NCBI RefSeq assembly: GCF_965229915.1
Contig: NZ_CBDDJZ010000001.1
Span: forward strand, 2,790,001 to 2,854,000
Length of the DNA: 64,000 nucleotides
Reading direction: 5' to 3'
Origin: Marinoscillum sp965229915
GTDB taxonomy: Bacteria; Bacteroidota; Bacteroidia; Cytophagales; Cyclobacteriaceae
The notes beneath the pieces were generated by a model. The model had not been told where the DNA came from, searched no databases, and saw nothing but the letters and a program-made list of their open reading frames with translations. The position numbers and the translations under genes are program-made. This document shows positions 36,573-45,449 of this stretch, piece after piece. How positions within the stretch are numbered: the first letter of the stretch is position 1; each line of letters opens with the position of its first letter.

Positions 36573-37154
36573 ATGTCACTGATGAAGAAAAACTTACTAT
36601 TGATTGCGGCTTTTTTGATCATTGGATCTGCTTATGCGCAGGAGTTTCCAAAAATGGATGCTAGCCCGATGGATGCTGCCTATTACCCTAACCGTGCAGC
36701 ATTCCGCGCTTTTGCTAAAACAGAGGAAGAGAAAAAAGCGGGTGAACCAAAAATACGTGTATTATACTCCAGACCTCAGGCCAAAGACAGAGAAGTATTT
36801 GGCAACCTGGTAAAGTATGGTGAAATCTGGAGAGTGGGGGCTAATGAGTCGACTGAAATCCTTTTTTACCAGGACGTAACTGTAGGTGGAACCAAGCTGA
36901 AGGCTGGTAGATATACCATTTATGCAGTTCCTCAGAAGGAAAACTGGGAAGTCCACTTCAGCACGGATAAGGATAATTGGGGCCAGTATGCCTTCAAACC
37001 AGAAGAAAGCACGGTAGCTAAAATCACCGTACCCACTCAAAAAACCCCTGAAATGGTAGAGGCTATGGCGATTGTATTTGAAGGAACAGACACGGGAGCC
37101 AACATGGTGATTGGTTGGGAAAACACGATGGTTAGCGTACCGATCAATTTTTAA
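36573..37154 (+). CDS. DUF2911 family exported protein
   Basis: A 193-aa protein with a signal peptide (IGSAYAQ). It carries the DUF2911 signature: KIRVLYSRPQAKDREVFG, then YGEIWRVGANE, then a strand zone ending in DNWGQYAF. The family is a beta-sandwich of unknown function, often periplasmic, abundant in Bacteroidota. The start could also be the ATG three codons later (MKKNLL). A strong terminator follows. Confidence 0.93.
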   Translation: MSLMKKNLLLIAAFLIIGSAYAQEFPKMDASPMDAAYYPNRAAFRAFAKTEEEKKAGEPKIRVLYSRPQAKDREVFGNLVKYGEIWRVGANESTEILFYQDVTVGGTKLKAGRYTIYAVPQKENWEVHFSTDKDNWGQYAFKPEESTVAKITVPTQKTPEMVEAMAIVFEGTDTGANMVIGWENTMVSVPINF

Positions 37155-37179
37155 GGAGTAGTATTGTTATGAAGAGGAT

Positions 37180-37209
37180 AAGCCTTTCCAATATTGGGGA
37201 GGCTTTTTT
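37180..37209 (+). terminator. Terminator after the DUF2911 gene
   Basis: AAGCCTTTCC (37180-37189) pairs with GGGGAGGCTT (37196-37205), allowing two G-T pairs, around AATATT. A run of T follows. It overlaps the end of the convergent cupin gene. Confidence 0.75.
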
Positions 37210-37630
37210 ATTTATATTCAATGATCAAGAACTCAGCTGTATTATCTCCAATATTGAGAACCTCATGAACAGATATGGAATCACTGCCAAATACATACCC
37301 TTCTGGTACATTAACCTCACGAGTTCCTCTAGAATCGATCATTCTGAATTTTCCACCAACAAACGTATAACCAACATGCGGCGAATGGAAGTGCTTTTCG
37401 TGTCCTACGCCTGCTGGGAAAATGCATTTAAGAATCCGTAACTCTTCGTTTTCTTTCAACACCTCACATACACGTTCGCCATTCCAGCCGGCCTCAAGTG
37501 GATCGGGTAAATTAGCTGTGCTGTTTTCTGAGATTTCTGAATGACAACTCGATAAAGCAAGAATTACCAAAACGGTGAATCCGTAGCTAAGAATGTTTGC
37601 TTTATTCTTAATGCTTCTCACGTGTTCCAT
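37208..37630 (-). CDS. Cupin-domain lipoprotein
   Basis: A 140-aa protein with a likely lipobox (LVILALSSCHS, Cys29) and a single cupin barrel. Motif 1 is GHEKHFHSPHVGYTFVGG and motif 2 is PEGYVFGSDSISVHEVLN, with His residues placed to bind a metal. The role is unknown. The start lies inside the truncated DUF6090 fragment at 37608-37709, and the gene follows the DUF6090 pair on the same strand. Confidence 0.8.
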   Translation of the reverse strand: MEHVRSIKNKANILSYGFTVLVILALSSCHSEISENSTANLPDPLEAGWNGERVCEVLKENEELRILKCIFPAGVGHEKHFHSPHVGYTFVGGKFRMIDSRGTREVNVPEGYVFGSDSISVHEVLNIGDNTAEFLIIEYK

Positions 37631-37709
37631 AAATTCCGATGATGAGTACTAGTATCTCTGGGAGGTATTCTGGCCATTCTTCTTTTAGGACAAATAGTAT
37701 TCGTTTCAT
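37608..37709 (-). pseudogene. Truncated third DUF6090 copy
   Basis: A 33-codon frame whose first 27 residues (MKRILFVLKEEWPEYLPEIL, then VLIIGI) mirror the start of the DUF6090 protein just upstream (MKKLLITLSQKWPEYLIE...). It then runs into unrelated residues (YGTREKH) and stops. Its ATG overlaps the stop of the preceding gene in an ATGA, as the two intact copies also do. A deletion probably joined its membrane helix region to the cupin gene start. Confidence 0.7.
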
Positions 37710-38401
37710 TGATCCAAAATTTCTGATTCAACCATACGCAGCAACCATTCAATCTTATTTCCTGTCAATTCATATTGGCTGATCATGTAGGAGCGATAAA
37801 ACCGATTAACCGTAAGCACATTGTAGAATTCCGGATCACTGTAAATGCCCTCCGGATCTATAGGTTCTGCTCTTTGCCAAAGTTCGTGGACCCTTACTTT
37901 TCGCAAGTAAATAGGTACTAAGAGGTCATATTGTGTTTTATGGTCATCATTGGTTTCGAAATACTGTAGATGCTTTTCATAGAAATCATATAAGTTCACC
38001 ATTTCTCTTCGGAGGGAGTCATTTTGGATGATGTCAATGCCTGCTTTTTGGATCGCTTCAAAGGCTTGTGTATTGGACAAGAAGTGAACCGGAACCAATA
38101 GATTGGCCAGGTGATATTGAATGGAATCGGTTATTTCTTCTCGGTTGTTGATGAACTCAATGATTTTGTCGTTTGACTTCTTTTTGTCTATTGTAAAATC
38201 CAGGTTATAGGTAATGTCTTCCAGGTCTGTGATCAAATCCGCTTGAAGCTCGGTGAGGTATTCCTGTTCCTTTGCTCGTTCTTTTCGATGTTCGTTCCAG
38301 TTTTCCAGGGCGATAGCTCCTAAGATACTAGCCACAATCACCACTCCTTCAATGAGGTATTCGGGCCATTTTTGGGAGAGAGTGATCAATAGCTTCTTCA
38401 T
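37706..38401 (-). CDS. DUF6090 family membrane protein (second copy)
   Basis: A 231-aa protein with one N-terminal membrane helix (LIEGVVIVASILGAIALENW) followed by NEHRKERAKEQEYL and a long helical soluble part. This is the DUF6090 layout. It overlaps the upstream paralogue by four bases (ATGA), so the two are translated together. It may form a membrane-bound coiled-coil complex with its paralogue. Function is unknown. Confidence 0.85.
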   Translation of the reverse strand: MKKLLITLSQKWPEYLIEGVVIVASILGAIALENWNEHRKERAKEQEYLTELQADLITDLEDITYNLDFTIDKKKSNDKIIEFINNREEITDSIQYHLANLLVPVHFLSNTQAFEAIQKAGIDIIQNDSLRREMVNLYDFYEKHLQYFETNDDHKTQYDLLVPIYLRKVRVHELWQRAEPIDPEGIYSDPEFYNVLTVNRFYRSYMISQYELTGNKIEWLLRMVESEILDQ

Positions 38402-39159
38402 CTTGATTTGTTAGTAGATTGGCTGGTTTCCAATAGAATCTGATCAATAATAGTCCGAAGGTATTCCAGCTTGAGTAAGAAATTGGTAACTCCCCAGAGC
38501 TGATTATCCATGTGATTTTCAAATTCTACCTGGCTAAACAGCAGCAGGTTGCGAGAGGCAAATTTTGACTGCCCATTGTCTTTTAGCAGTCCGTATTGGT
38601 CTATGTTTTTCATCGATCCATTTCTGGTTAGGTATGCCAAAGTTTGCGTCTGCGAGATTTCATCCATGGTGGTATACCCTTCATCTTTTTCGCCCATCCC
38701 ACTTACCCAGTCAAACAGCAACATACGTAGTGAGTCCGATGTGATCAAATCCATTTTACCAGATGCAATCAATTCTGATATGACCGATTCACTCGGGATG
38801 TAGTCTGAGTAATCCAGAGTCAGATACAATAAACTATCTATGTTTTGTTGGTTCAGAATGGATTCAGTCTCACCAATCAAGCTCATCACTTTAGCAATGG
38901 ACTTCTGAATTTTCTGGTGGCGAGTAATAGCTGAATCCAGCGATTGCTGGTTTTTCATGAACTCATGATGCAGGTTTTCGATGACCGCTTTTTCTTTAAT
39001 GCGATAGGTTCTGTTGGTATTCCAATCGTCAATGGCCACAGCAATCAAGATCCCAATGACCACTAAGATGATTTCTCCAATGGCGTAGAGCAGATAAGAG
39101 AGTACTTTAGATTCTCCTGAGAGCAGCTTACGGCGGAGTTTTCGGAAGAGGAAGAGCAT
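38398..39159 (-). CDS. DUF6090 family membrane protein (first copy)
   Basis: A 253-aa protein starting with a basic region (FRKLRRKLLSGES) and a membrane helix (YAIGEIILVVIGILIAVAID) ending in DDWNTNR, the classic DUF6090 N-terminus. The rest is helical with heptad-like spacing. DUF6090 genes often occur in tandem in Bacteroidota. It is first in the operon DUF6090-DUF6090-(truncated copy)-cupin. Confidence 0.88.
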   Translation of the reverse strand: MLFLFRKLRRKLLSGESKVLSYLLYAIGEIILVVIGILIAVAIDDWNTNRTYRIKEKAVIENLHHEFMKNQQSLDSAITRHQKIQKSIAKVMSLIGETESILNQQNIDSLLYLTLDYSDYIPSESVISELIASGKMDLITSDSLRMLLFDWVSGMGEKDEGYTTMDEISQTQTLAYLTRNGSMKNIDQYGLLKDNGQSKFASRNLLLFSQVEFENHMDNQLWGVTNFLLKLEYLRTIIDQILLETSQSTNKSR

Positions 39160-39234
39160 TAAATGGAGGTATATACCGGAAGATAAGGATTATCTCATTT
39201 TGCTGCAAGAGCATAACTGCCGAACAACAATTGA

Positions 39235-39882
39235 CTATTTAGCTTCCAGCTTGTCCCAGTACCGGCAGAAGTGGGTGATTTTGCATTCGGTGCATTTGGG
39301 CTTGCGGGCAAGGCAGACATATCTGCCATGTAGAATCAGCCAATGATGTGCCTTGTGTACATATTCTTTGGGAATGTGACGGATGAGCTGCTTTTCAACC
39401 TCAAGAGGTGTTTTGGCTGTTTGTGTCACCAGGCCAAGTCGTTTGGAAACACGAAATACATGCGTGTCCACCGCCATGGCTGGCTGATTGTAAAGGACAG
39501 ATACTACGACGTTGGCTGTTTTACGTCCTACTCCTGGCAGCTTGTTCAGGTCGGCATGCTTCTCGGGCACTTCGCCACCGTATTCTTCCATGATCATTTT
39601 GCTCAGTCCGATCAGGTGCTTGCTCTTATTGTTGGGATAAGAGACACTTCGAATGAGCGCAAAAATCTCATCAAAGGTCGCCTGAGACATGGCTTCCGGT
39701 GTAGGGAAAGCCTCGAATAGCGCGGGCGTAACTTTATTGATCCGGACGTCAGTACACTGAGCACTTAAAACCACTGCAACCACCAATTCGAATGGATTGC
39801 TATAGTTGAGCTCTGTTTGAGGTTCGGGAAAGGCTTCCGAGAAATAAGATACAAAAGCTTCGTAACGCTCTTTCTTCGTCAT
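39235..39882 (-). CDS. nth: Endonuclease III
   Basis: A 215-aa HhH-GPD enzyme. Catalytic Lys is expected in LPGVGRKTANVV and the Asp in AVDTHVFRVS, both present. A C-terminal iron-sulfur loop has the spacing C-x6-C-x2-C-x5-C (CLARKPKCTECKITHFC). It excises oxidised pyrimidines and cuts the abasic site. It is a single-gene unit. Length is standard. Confidence 0.97.
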   Translation of the reverse strand: MTKKERYEAFVSYFSEAFPEPQTELNYSNPFELVVAVVLSAQCTDVRINKVTPALFEAFPTPEAMSQATFDEIFALIRSVSYPNNKSKHLIGLSKMIMEEYGGEVPEKHADLNKLPGVGRKTANVVVSVLYNQPAMAVDTHVFRVSKRLGLVTQTAKTPLEVEKQLIRHIPKEYVHKAHHWLILHGRYVCLARKPKCTECKITHFCRYWDKLEAK

Positions 39883-39904
39883 GTTTGATAGATTTGTCCG
39901 TGAA

Positions 39905-39922
39905 AATCTGAATCTTCAGATT
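39905..39922 (-). terminator. Hairpin in the sigma-factor operon 3' region
   Basis: AATCTGAATCTTCAGATT is a perfect 8-base inverted repeat with a two-base centre, between the anti-sigma-like stop (39978) and the nth start. It lies right after a longer hairpin (39926-39963) on the minus strand and could back it up. Confidence 0.35.
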
Positions 39923-39925
39923 CTG

Positions 39926-39963
39926 AAAAAATTGGTTTATTATTTAACAAGTAGCCAATTTTT
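39926..39963 (-). terminator. Terminator of the ECF sigma operon
   Basis: On the minus strand AAAAATTGG pairs with CCAATTTTT across a loop of about 19 bases, and ends in a run of T. It lies 14 bases after the anti-sigma-like gene stop. The AT-rich stem makes it moderately strong. Confidence 0.5.
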
Positions 39964-39977
39964 CGTCACAGACAAAA

Positions 39978-40217
39978 CTAGACAGACTGTTTGTGATATC
40001 CTTTCGAGAAATCGAGGATTTTGTTCACACTGCGTTTTGAAGGTGAAAACTGCACGTTGTTCAAGTCCCCTTGCACAGCTCGAAGTTGGTCGAGTTGAGT
40101 TTGCAAGTCAGTATCTGTGAGGAGAGCCTGCTCTAGTGCGGATTTTTCATTTTTGGATAATTCGTCGTAAAGAAACCTTACAAGGTCATTTTCTGTAAAA
40201 GTTTTGGTCATAGGCAA
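39978..40217 (-). CDS. Small partner of the ECF sigma factor (anti-sigma-like)
   Basis: A 79-aa soluble, acidic, helical protein (FTENDLVRFLYDELSKNEKS near the N-terminus). Its start overlaps the sigma factor gene by 32 bases (or about 26 if it starts at the second Met), implying coupled translation. It has no zinc-finger motif and no membrane helix, unlike standard anti-sigma factors. An N-terminal helical segment similar to 'LYDELS' is seen in short Bacteroidota anti-sigma-like proteins. The regulatory role is inferred from position. Confidence 0.65.
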   Translation of the reverse strand: MPMTKTFTENDLVRFLYDELSKNEKSALEQALLTDTDLQTQLDQLRAVQGDLNNVQFSPSKRSVNKILDFSKGYHKQSV

Positions 40218-40785
40218 TATTTGAATGATTTAACTTCTTTCTTAAGTTAATCAAAGCATATCTCATTCTGCCTAATGCGGTATTAATACTTACTCCTGTA
40301 GCATCTGCTATTTCCTGAAAACTCATCTGCATGTAATGGCGCATGACCAGTACTTCTTTCTGAGCTTCAGGGAGCTCCTGTATGTAACGCTTCAGCAGGT
40401 TATGAGTATCCTGCTTGATATGTTCATTTTCAATAGGTGCCTCAGAAAACTCCAGCGTATTAAACACGCTACTCCCATCTTCCATCACAATCTCCGGATA
40501 ACGCTTCGCTTTCCTGAAGTGATCAATGGCCAAATTGTGCGCAATACGTAGCATCCATGGCAAAAACTTGCCCTCTTCGTTGTATTTGCCCGATTTGATG
40601 GTTTTGATTGCCTTGATAAAAGCATCCTGCATCAGGTCTTCTGCCTGGTAGCGGTCTTTTACAATCAAATAAATCGTGGTAAACACCCTGTCTTTGTGTC
40701 GTTCGAGTAAAACTGCAAACGCCTCTTCGTTACCGTTCTTGTACTGAGACAGCAATTGGCCGTCGGTCAATTTAGTCTTTCGCAT
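40186..40785 (-). CDS. ECF-type RNA polymerase sigma factor
   Basis: A 199-aa sigma-70 family protein with region 2 (YQAEDLMQDAFIKAIK) and region 4 (MSFQEIADATGVSINTALGRMRYAL), separated by a short linker. The domain set and length are those of extracytoplasmic-function sigma factors. In Bacteroidota many of these answer to envelope or surface-sugar signals, but no TonB-dependent receptor is adjacent. It is followed by the overlapping small gene. Confidence 0.95.
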   Translation of the reverse strand: MRKTKLTDGQLLSQYKNGNEEAFAVLLERHKDRVFTTIYLIVKDRYQAEDLMQDAFIKAIKTIKSGKYNEEGKFLPWMLRIAHNLAIDHFRKAKRYPEIVMEDGSSVFNTLEFSEAPIENEHIKQDTHNLLKRYIQELPEAQKEVLVMRHYMQMSFQEIADATGVSINTALGRMRYALINLRKKLNHSNIAYDQNFYRK

Positions 40786-40923
40786 TAAAAATCACCTGTT
40801 TAGTTAACGTAGAGGTTTATTGCATATTGTCAGGGTTAGATTGGAAAATCAATTTTTTTTCTACTCGTGTAAAACCAAATGTATATGAATAATATTTTAC
40901 AAGCAAATCCGTCATCTAATTTC

Positions 40924-40931
40924 TAATTTTG
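40924..40931 (+). promoter_or_regulatory. -7 promoter element of uvrA
   Basis: TAATTTTG is an exact TAnnTTTG match. It lies 63 bases before the uvrA ATG at 40995, which supports that start over a TTG at 40929 that overlaps the element. Confidence 0.5.
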
Positions 40932-40994
40932 CCCAACTTTCTGAATCAAAGGAAGCTGACACGAGTTGTAGTAGTTGCTGAAGACGCAAAGAAC

Positions 40995-43784
40995 ATGCCG
41001 AAAACCATAGACCAATACGATCCGAAAGACTTTATCATCATCAAAGGGGCACGAGTCAACAACCTCAAAAACCTCGATGTAGCCATCCCAAGGGACAAAT
41101 TGGTGGTGATTACCGGTCTGTCTGGATCCGGAAAATCGTCGCTTGCATTTGATACCCTTTTTGCCGAAGGCCAGCGAAAATATGTGGAGAGTTTGAGCTC
41201 CTACGCTCGCCAGTTCCTTGGTCGGATGGAAAAACCAGAAGTGGATTATATCAAAGGTGTCGCTCCGGCAATTGCTATCGAGCAGAAGGTTTCCACTCGA
41301 AATCCCCGGTCGACGGTAGGCACTACTACGGAAATATATGATTACATGAAGCTGCTTTTCGCTCGAATAGGCGTCACTTACTCTCCGGTGAGTGGTGAAC
41401 CGGTGAAGAAAGACAGTGTGAGTGATGTGGTCGATTACATTCTTTCGCATGAGGAAGGTTCTAAACTCATGATCTCTGCGCCGCTGCACATCAAGAAAGG
41501 ACGTACGGTGGAGGATGAGTTGAAGATCTTGATGAGCAAAGGCTACACCCGTGTGCTGATAGATGATGAAATGGGGTTCATCGAAGATTTGCTTGAGCAA
41601 AAGATCACCAAGAAGCACCAGTTTGAAATATTGATTGATCGCTCCGTAGTTAAAAATGACGAAGAGAACCAATTTCGGCTATCAGATTCGGTGCAGACGG
41701 CTTTTTTTGAAGGAGAAGGTCGCTGTAAAGTCAATATGGTCAAGAAAGAAATTCGGGAGTTCTCGGATATTTTTGAATTAGATGGTATTCGTTTTGAAGA
41801 GCCATCGGTCAATTTTTTCTCTTTCAATAACCCTTATGGCGCTTGTCGTAGATGTGAAGGCTTTGGGAGAATTCTTGGAATAGACCCAGAAATGGTCATT
41901 CCCGACCCGAACATGTCCGTCTATGAAGGGGCGATTGCTCCGTGGAGAAGCGAAACCATGCAGCAGTGGTTACAACCCTTGCTTAAAAATGGTATTCGGT
42001 TTGACTTCCCAATTCACCGTCCGGTCAATGAATTGACGGAAGCGGAATACAACTTACTGTGGACTGGCAATGAATACTTTGATGGACTGGATGCTTTCTT
42101 TAAGCATCTGGAATCCAAAACCCATAAAATCCAGTATCGGGTGATGCTTTCCCGCTACCGGGGAAGAACAGTATGTCCCGATTGTCGCGGAACGAGATTG
42201 CGAAAAGATGCGAGCTATGTGAAGATCGATGGCAAATCGATTTCTGATTTGGTACTGATGCCGGTGAGCAAACTGAGTGAGTTTTTTGAGACCATTAAGC
42301 TTTCTGAGCACCAGCAAAAAATTGCCAAAAGGATATTAAACGAAATTACCAACCGACTTTCCTACCTAGACAAGGTTGGGTTAGGATATTTGACCTTAAA
42401 CCGACTTACCAACACCCTCTCTGGTGGAGAGTTTCAGCGAATCAAGCTCGCTACATCACTCGGAAGTGCTTTAGTTGGGTCCATGTACATTTTGGACGAA
42501 CCTAGCATTGGCCTCCACCCGCGTGATACCGATCGATTGATTGAAGTATTGCTTCATCTGAGAGACCTGGGGAACTCGGTCATCGTGGTGGAGCACGAGG
42601 AAAAGGTGATGGAGGCAGCTGATGAAATCATTGATATAGGACCAGCAGCCGGTGTGCACGGCGGAGAGTTGGTGTATCAGGGAAAAGTAAATCAACTGAA
42701 CGGAGAGTCTAAATCCTTTACCGCCAAATACCTGAAAGGTTTGGAATCGATTGAGCTACCCACTCGCAGAAGAAAGTGGAACCAGTCGTTCGCCATCGAA
42801 GGAGCAAGAGAAAACAACCTGAAAAACATCAACGTGGAAATTCCCCTTGGGGTCATGTCGGTTATTACGGGTGTGAGTGGATCTGGCAAGTCCACTTTAG
42901 TGAAAAAGATTCTGTATCCGGCCATTGGCAAGATGCTTGGCATCACAGGAGAGGCTACTGGCAAGCACGAGAAAGTTTCAGGTGATTATAAGAAGATCAC
43001 CCAAATCGAATTTGTAGATCAGAACCCAATTGGTAAAAGTTCGCGCTCCAATCCTGTGACGTATGTGAAAGCTTACGATGGCGTTCGGCAGTTGTTTAGC
43101 GAACAGCCGCTATCCAAAAACAATGGATTCAAACCAGCGCATTTTTCTTTCAACGTTGATGGCGGACGCTGCGAAGTATGTGAAGGGGAAGGGACTGTGA
43201 CTGTAGAAATGCAGTTCATGGCGGATTTGCACCTGGAGTGTGAAAGCTGCAAAGGCCGTCGATTCAAAAAGGAAATTCTGGAAGTCAAATACAAGGACAA
43301 GGATATTGCCGATGTGCTTGATCTGACTGTGGAGGAAGCCATTGATTTCTTTGAGGGGATTCCAGCAATTGTTAATAAGATCAAACCACTTTATGACGTG
43401 GGGCTAGGATACATCAAGCTGGGCCAATCGTCCAACTCACTTTCTGGCGGAGAAGCACAACGTGTGAAACTGGCCTCATTCCTGGGCAAAGGAGGCAAAG
43501 CCAAACAAGACCATGTGATGTTCATCTTTGATGAGCCAACTACTGGGCTACATTTTCACGATATAAAGAAACTCTTGGACGCCATGAATGCGCTGGTTAA
43601 TCAAGGGAATTCAGTACTGATCATTGAGCACAACATGGAGATTGTGAAAAATGCTGATTGGATCATTGACCTTGGACCTGAAGGCGGGGATAATGGCGGA
43701 AAGCTGTGTTTTGCGGGATTGCCAGAGGATATGGTTAAATTAGCCGAAAATCATACTGCAAAGTATTTAAAAGAGAAAGTCTAA
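40995..43784 (+). CDS. uvrA: Excinuclease ABC subunit A
   Basis: A 929-aa protein starting at ATG 40995 (MPKTIDQYDPKDFIIIKGAR). A longer frame from a TTG at 40929 only adds unrelated residues and overlaps the promoter. It contains two ABC ATPase units: Walker A GLSGSGKSS (residues 41-49) and GVSGSGKST, each with a signature SGGE. Zinc-binding Cys pairs (CRRCEGFG, CPDCRGTR, CEVCEGEG...CESCKGRR) are in place. UvrA scans DNA for damage with UvrB. The gene is of full length. Confidence 0.98.
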   Translation: MPKTIDQYDPKDFIIIKGARVNNLKNLDVAIPRDKLVVITGLSGSGKSSLAFDTLFAEGQRKYVESLSSYARQFLGRMEKPEVDYIKGVAPAIAIEQKVSTRNPRSTVGTTTEIYDYMKLLFARIGVTYSPVSGEPVKKDSVSDVVDYILSHEEGSKLMISAPLHIKKGRTVEDELKILMSKGYTRVLIDDEMGFIEDLLEQKITKKHQFEILIDRSVVKNDEENQFRLSDSVQTAFFEGEGRCKVNMVKKEIREFSDIFELDGIRFEEPSVNFFSFNNPYGACRRCEGFGRILGIDPEMVIPDPNMSVYEGAIAPWRSETMQQWLQPLLKNGIRFDFPIHRPVNELTEAEYNLLWTGNEYFDGLDAFFKHLESKTHKIQYRVMLSRYRGRTVCPDCRGTRLRKDASYVKIDGKSISDLVLMPVSKLSEFFETIKLSEHQQKIAKRILNEITNRLSYLDKVGLGYLTLNRLTNTLSGGEFQRIKLATSLGSALVGSMYILDEPSIGLHPRDTDRLIEVLLHLRDLGNSVIVVEHEEKVMEAADEIIDIGPAAGVHGGELVYQGKVNQLNGESKSFTAKYLKGLESIELPTRRRKWNQSFAIEGARENNLKNINVEIPLGVMSVITGVSGSGKSTLVKKILYPAIGKMLGITGEATGKHEKVSGDYKKITQIEFVDQNPIGKSSRSNPVTYVKAYDGVRQLFSEQPLSKNNGFKPAHFSFNVDGGRCEVCEGEGTVTVEMQFMADLHLECESCKGRRFKKEILEVKYKDKDIADVLDLTVEEAIDFFEGIPAIVNKIKPLYDVGLGYIKLGQSSNSLSGGEAQRVKLASFLGKGGKAKQDHVMFIFDEPTTGLHFHDIKKLLDAMNALVNQGNSVLIIEHNMEIVKNADWIIDLGPEGGDNGGKLCFAGLPEDMVKLAENHTAKYLKEKV

Positions 43785-43844
43785 TTCGCAAGCAATCATT
43801 AACCCAAGGATTGAAAACGAATTTAGAAACAAACACAATTTAGA

Positions 43845-44606
43845 ATGAGAAAGAACATTGCGGCTGGAAACTGGAAAATGAATTTGGACCTGGATGCTGG
43901 TAAGAAGCTGGCTTCAGAGGTAATCAATATGACTGCAGATGAAGTAAGTAACGATGCAGAGGTCATCTTGATCCCGCCTTTTGTGCACCTAACCAGTGTA
44001 AAACAGCTGACCGGATCTGCTAAAAATATCTATGTAGGAGCTCAAAACTGTAGCAATGAAGCAAGCGGCGCTTTTACAGGCGAGATTTCCGTAGAGATGC
44101 TAAAATCTGCAGGAGTGACGTATGTGGTAGTTGGGCATAGTGAGCGAAGAGAGATTTTCGGAGAAGATGACGCATTGCTAGCTGCTAAAACCAAGGCAGT
44201 ATTGGACGGAGGGTTGTTACCAATCTTTTGTTGTGGTGAGAAACTTGAGTCCAGAGAAGCCGAGCAACATTTTGCTGTAAATAAAGAGCAAATAGAGAAA
44301 GGGCTTTTTGGGCTTTCGAAAGAAGAGCTATTGAAAGTGGTCATCGCTTATGAACCTGTTTGGGCAATTGGTACAGGTGTGACAGCCTCCTCTGACCAGG
44401 CACAAGAAATGCATGCATACATCCGTGGATTGATTGCTGAAAAGTACGATCAGGAGACTGCCGATAGCATTTCTATCCTTTATGGAGGAAGTGTAAAGCC
44501 AGGCAATGCTCTGGAGCTTTTTGCTCAACCTGATGTCGATGGAGGACTTGTAGGTGGAGCAAGTTTAAAGAGCAGAGACTTTGTTGACATTATCAAGGCA
44601 TTTTAA
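43845..44606 (+). CDS. tpiA: Triosephosphate isomerase
   Basis: A 253-aa TIM-barrel enzyme with Lys in AAGNWKMN, the catalytic His in VGHSERREIFGE, and the catalytic Glu in AYEPVWAIGTG. The phosphate loop GGSVKPGN and GGLVGGASL are present. It interconverts glyceraldehyde 3-phosphate and dihydroxyacetone phosphate. Its stop overlaps the prmA start by one base (TAATG), which means the two are translated together. Confidence 0.98.
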   Translation: MRKNIAAGNWKMNLDLDAGKKLASEVINMTADEVSNDAEVILIPPFVHLTSVKQLTGSAKNIYVGAQNCSNEASGAFTGEISVEMLKSAGVTYVVVGHSERREIFGEDDALLAAKTKAVLDGGLLPIFCCGEKLESREAEQHFAVNKEQIEKGLFGLSKEELLKVVIAYEPVWAIGTGVTASSDQAQEMHAYIRGLIAEKYDQETADSISILYGGSVKPGNALELFAQPDVDGGLVGGASLKSRDFVDIIKAF

Positions 44607-45424
44607 TGAGTTTTATTACACTCAACATCACCTGTGATGAAGAAAAGAGAGAGTTACTGCTTGCAGAGCTCTCTCTTTTTCCTTTTGATGCATTCGAAGA
44701 AACGGAAATCGGTTTGTTAGCTTCCTGTGAGAAGGAGGCGTATGATCCTGAGGATGTGAAATCAGTGCTTGACCGCTACCAGGTAGACTATCAGCTGGAC
44801 GAAGTTGAGCGCGTCAACTGGAACTTGGAATGGGAAAAAAACTACGACCCAGTTGTCGTCGGTGATCAATGCATTGTCAGGGCCACCTTTCATGAGCCTA
44901 AACCAGAGTTTCCATACGAAATCATCATCACTCCTAAAATGTCCTTTGGAACGGGACACCATGCCACCACCTGGCAGGTGCTCAATTACCAGCTCAAGCT
45001 GGATCACCAGGGAAAAAAAGTGATTGATGTGGGCTGTGGTACGGGAGCTCTGGCCATCATGGCGCATAAGCGAGGCGCCAAAGAGATAGCAGCAGTTGAT
45101 ATTGACGACTGGTGTATAGAAAATAGCGCGGAGAATTTTACGTTGAATAATTGTGAGAAGATCAAGCTGAAGCTGGGAAGAATAGAAGTAATTCCCGATT
45201 CGGAGCAGTTTGATATCATGCTGGCGAATATCAATAAAAACGTTTTGTTAGAGCAAATGGGCGATTATTATCAACGTTTAGCCGCAGATGGCGTATTGAT
45301 ACTCAGTGGATTTTATGAGGAGGATATCCCAGACTTGAGAGATGCTGCAGAGCAGTTGGGGCTGCAGTATATGGACCAGTCCGAAAGAAATCGCTGGGCG
45401 ATGCTCGCATTCACAAAACGGTAA
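44606..45424 (+). CDS. prmA: Ribosomal protein L11 methyltransferase
   Basis: A 272-aa class I methyltransferase. The SAM-binding motif is DVGCGTGALAIMAHKRGA, followed by an acidic strand end (AAVDID) and the family motif LANINKNVL in place of the usual NPPY-like motif. The N-terminal domain that binds L11 is present. It trimethylates ribosomal protein L11. It is coupled to tpiA. The next gene starts 25 bases on. Confidence 0.95.
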   Translation: MSFITLNITCDEEKRELLLAELSLFPFDAFEETEIGLLASCEKEAYDPEDVKSVLDRYQVDYQLDEVERVNWNLEWEKNYDPVVVGDQCIVRATFHEPKPEFPYEIIITPKMSFGTGHHATTWQVLNYQLKLDHQGKKVIDVGCGTGALAIMAHKRGAKEIAAVDIDDWCIENSAENFTLNNCEKIKLKLGRIEVIPDSEQFDIMLANINKNVLLEQMGDYYQRLAADGVLILSGFYEEDIPDLRDAAEQLGLQYMDQSERNRWAMLAFTKR

Positions 45425-45449
45425 ATAAGAAGCATTTAGCTACATTTAT

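Noticed and set aside
37169..37441. 90-codon plus-strand frame after DUF2911
   Set aside because: It overlaps the terminator and is antisense to the cupin gene, whose motifs are clear.
40923..41672. 249-codon minus-strand frame inside uvrA
   Set aside because: It lies antisense to the N-terminal ATPase of uvrA, has no domain and is His/Phe-rich, as frame shadows often are.
45441..45448. TACATTTA as a promoter for the 1625-aa gene
   Set aside because: It would start transcription inside or after the start codon, so it cannot serve that gene.
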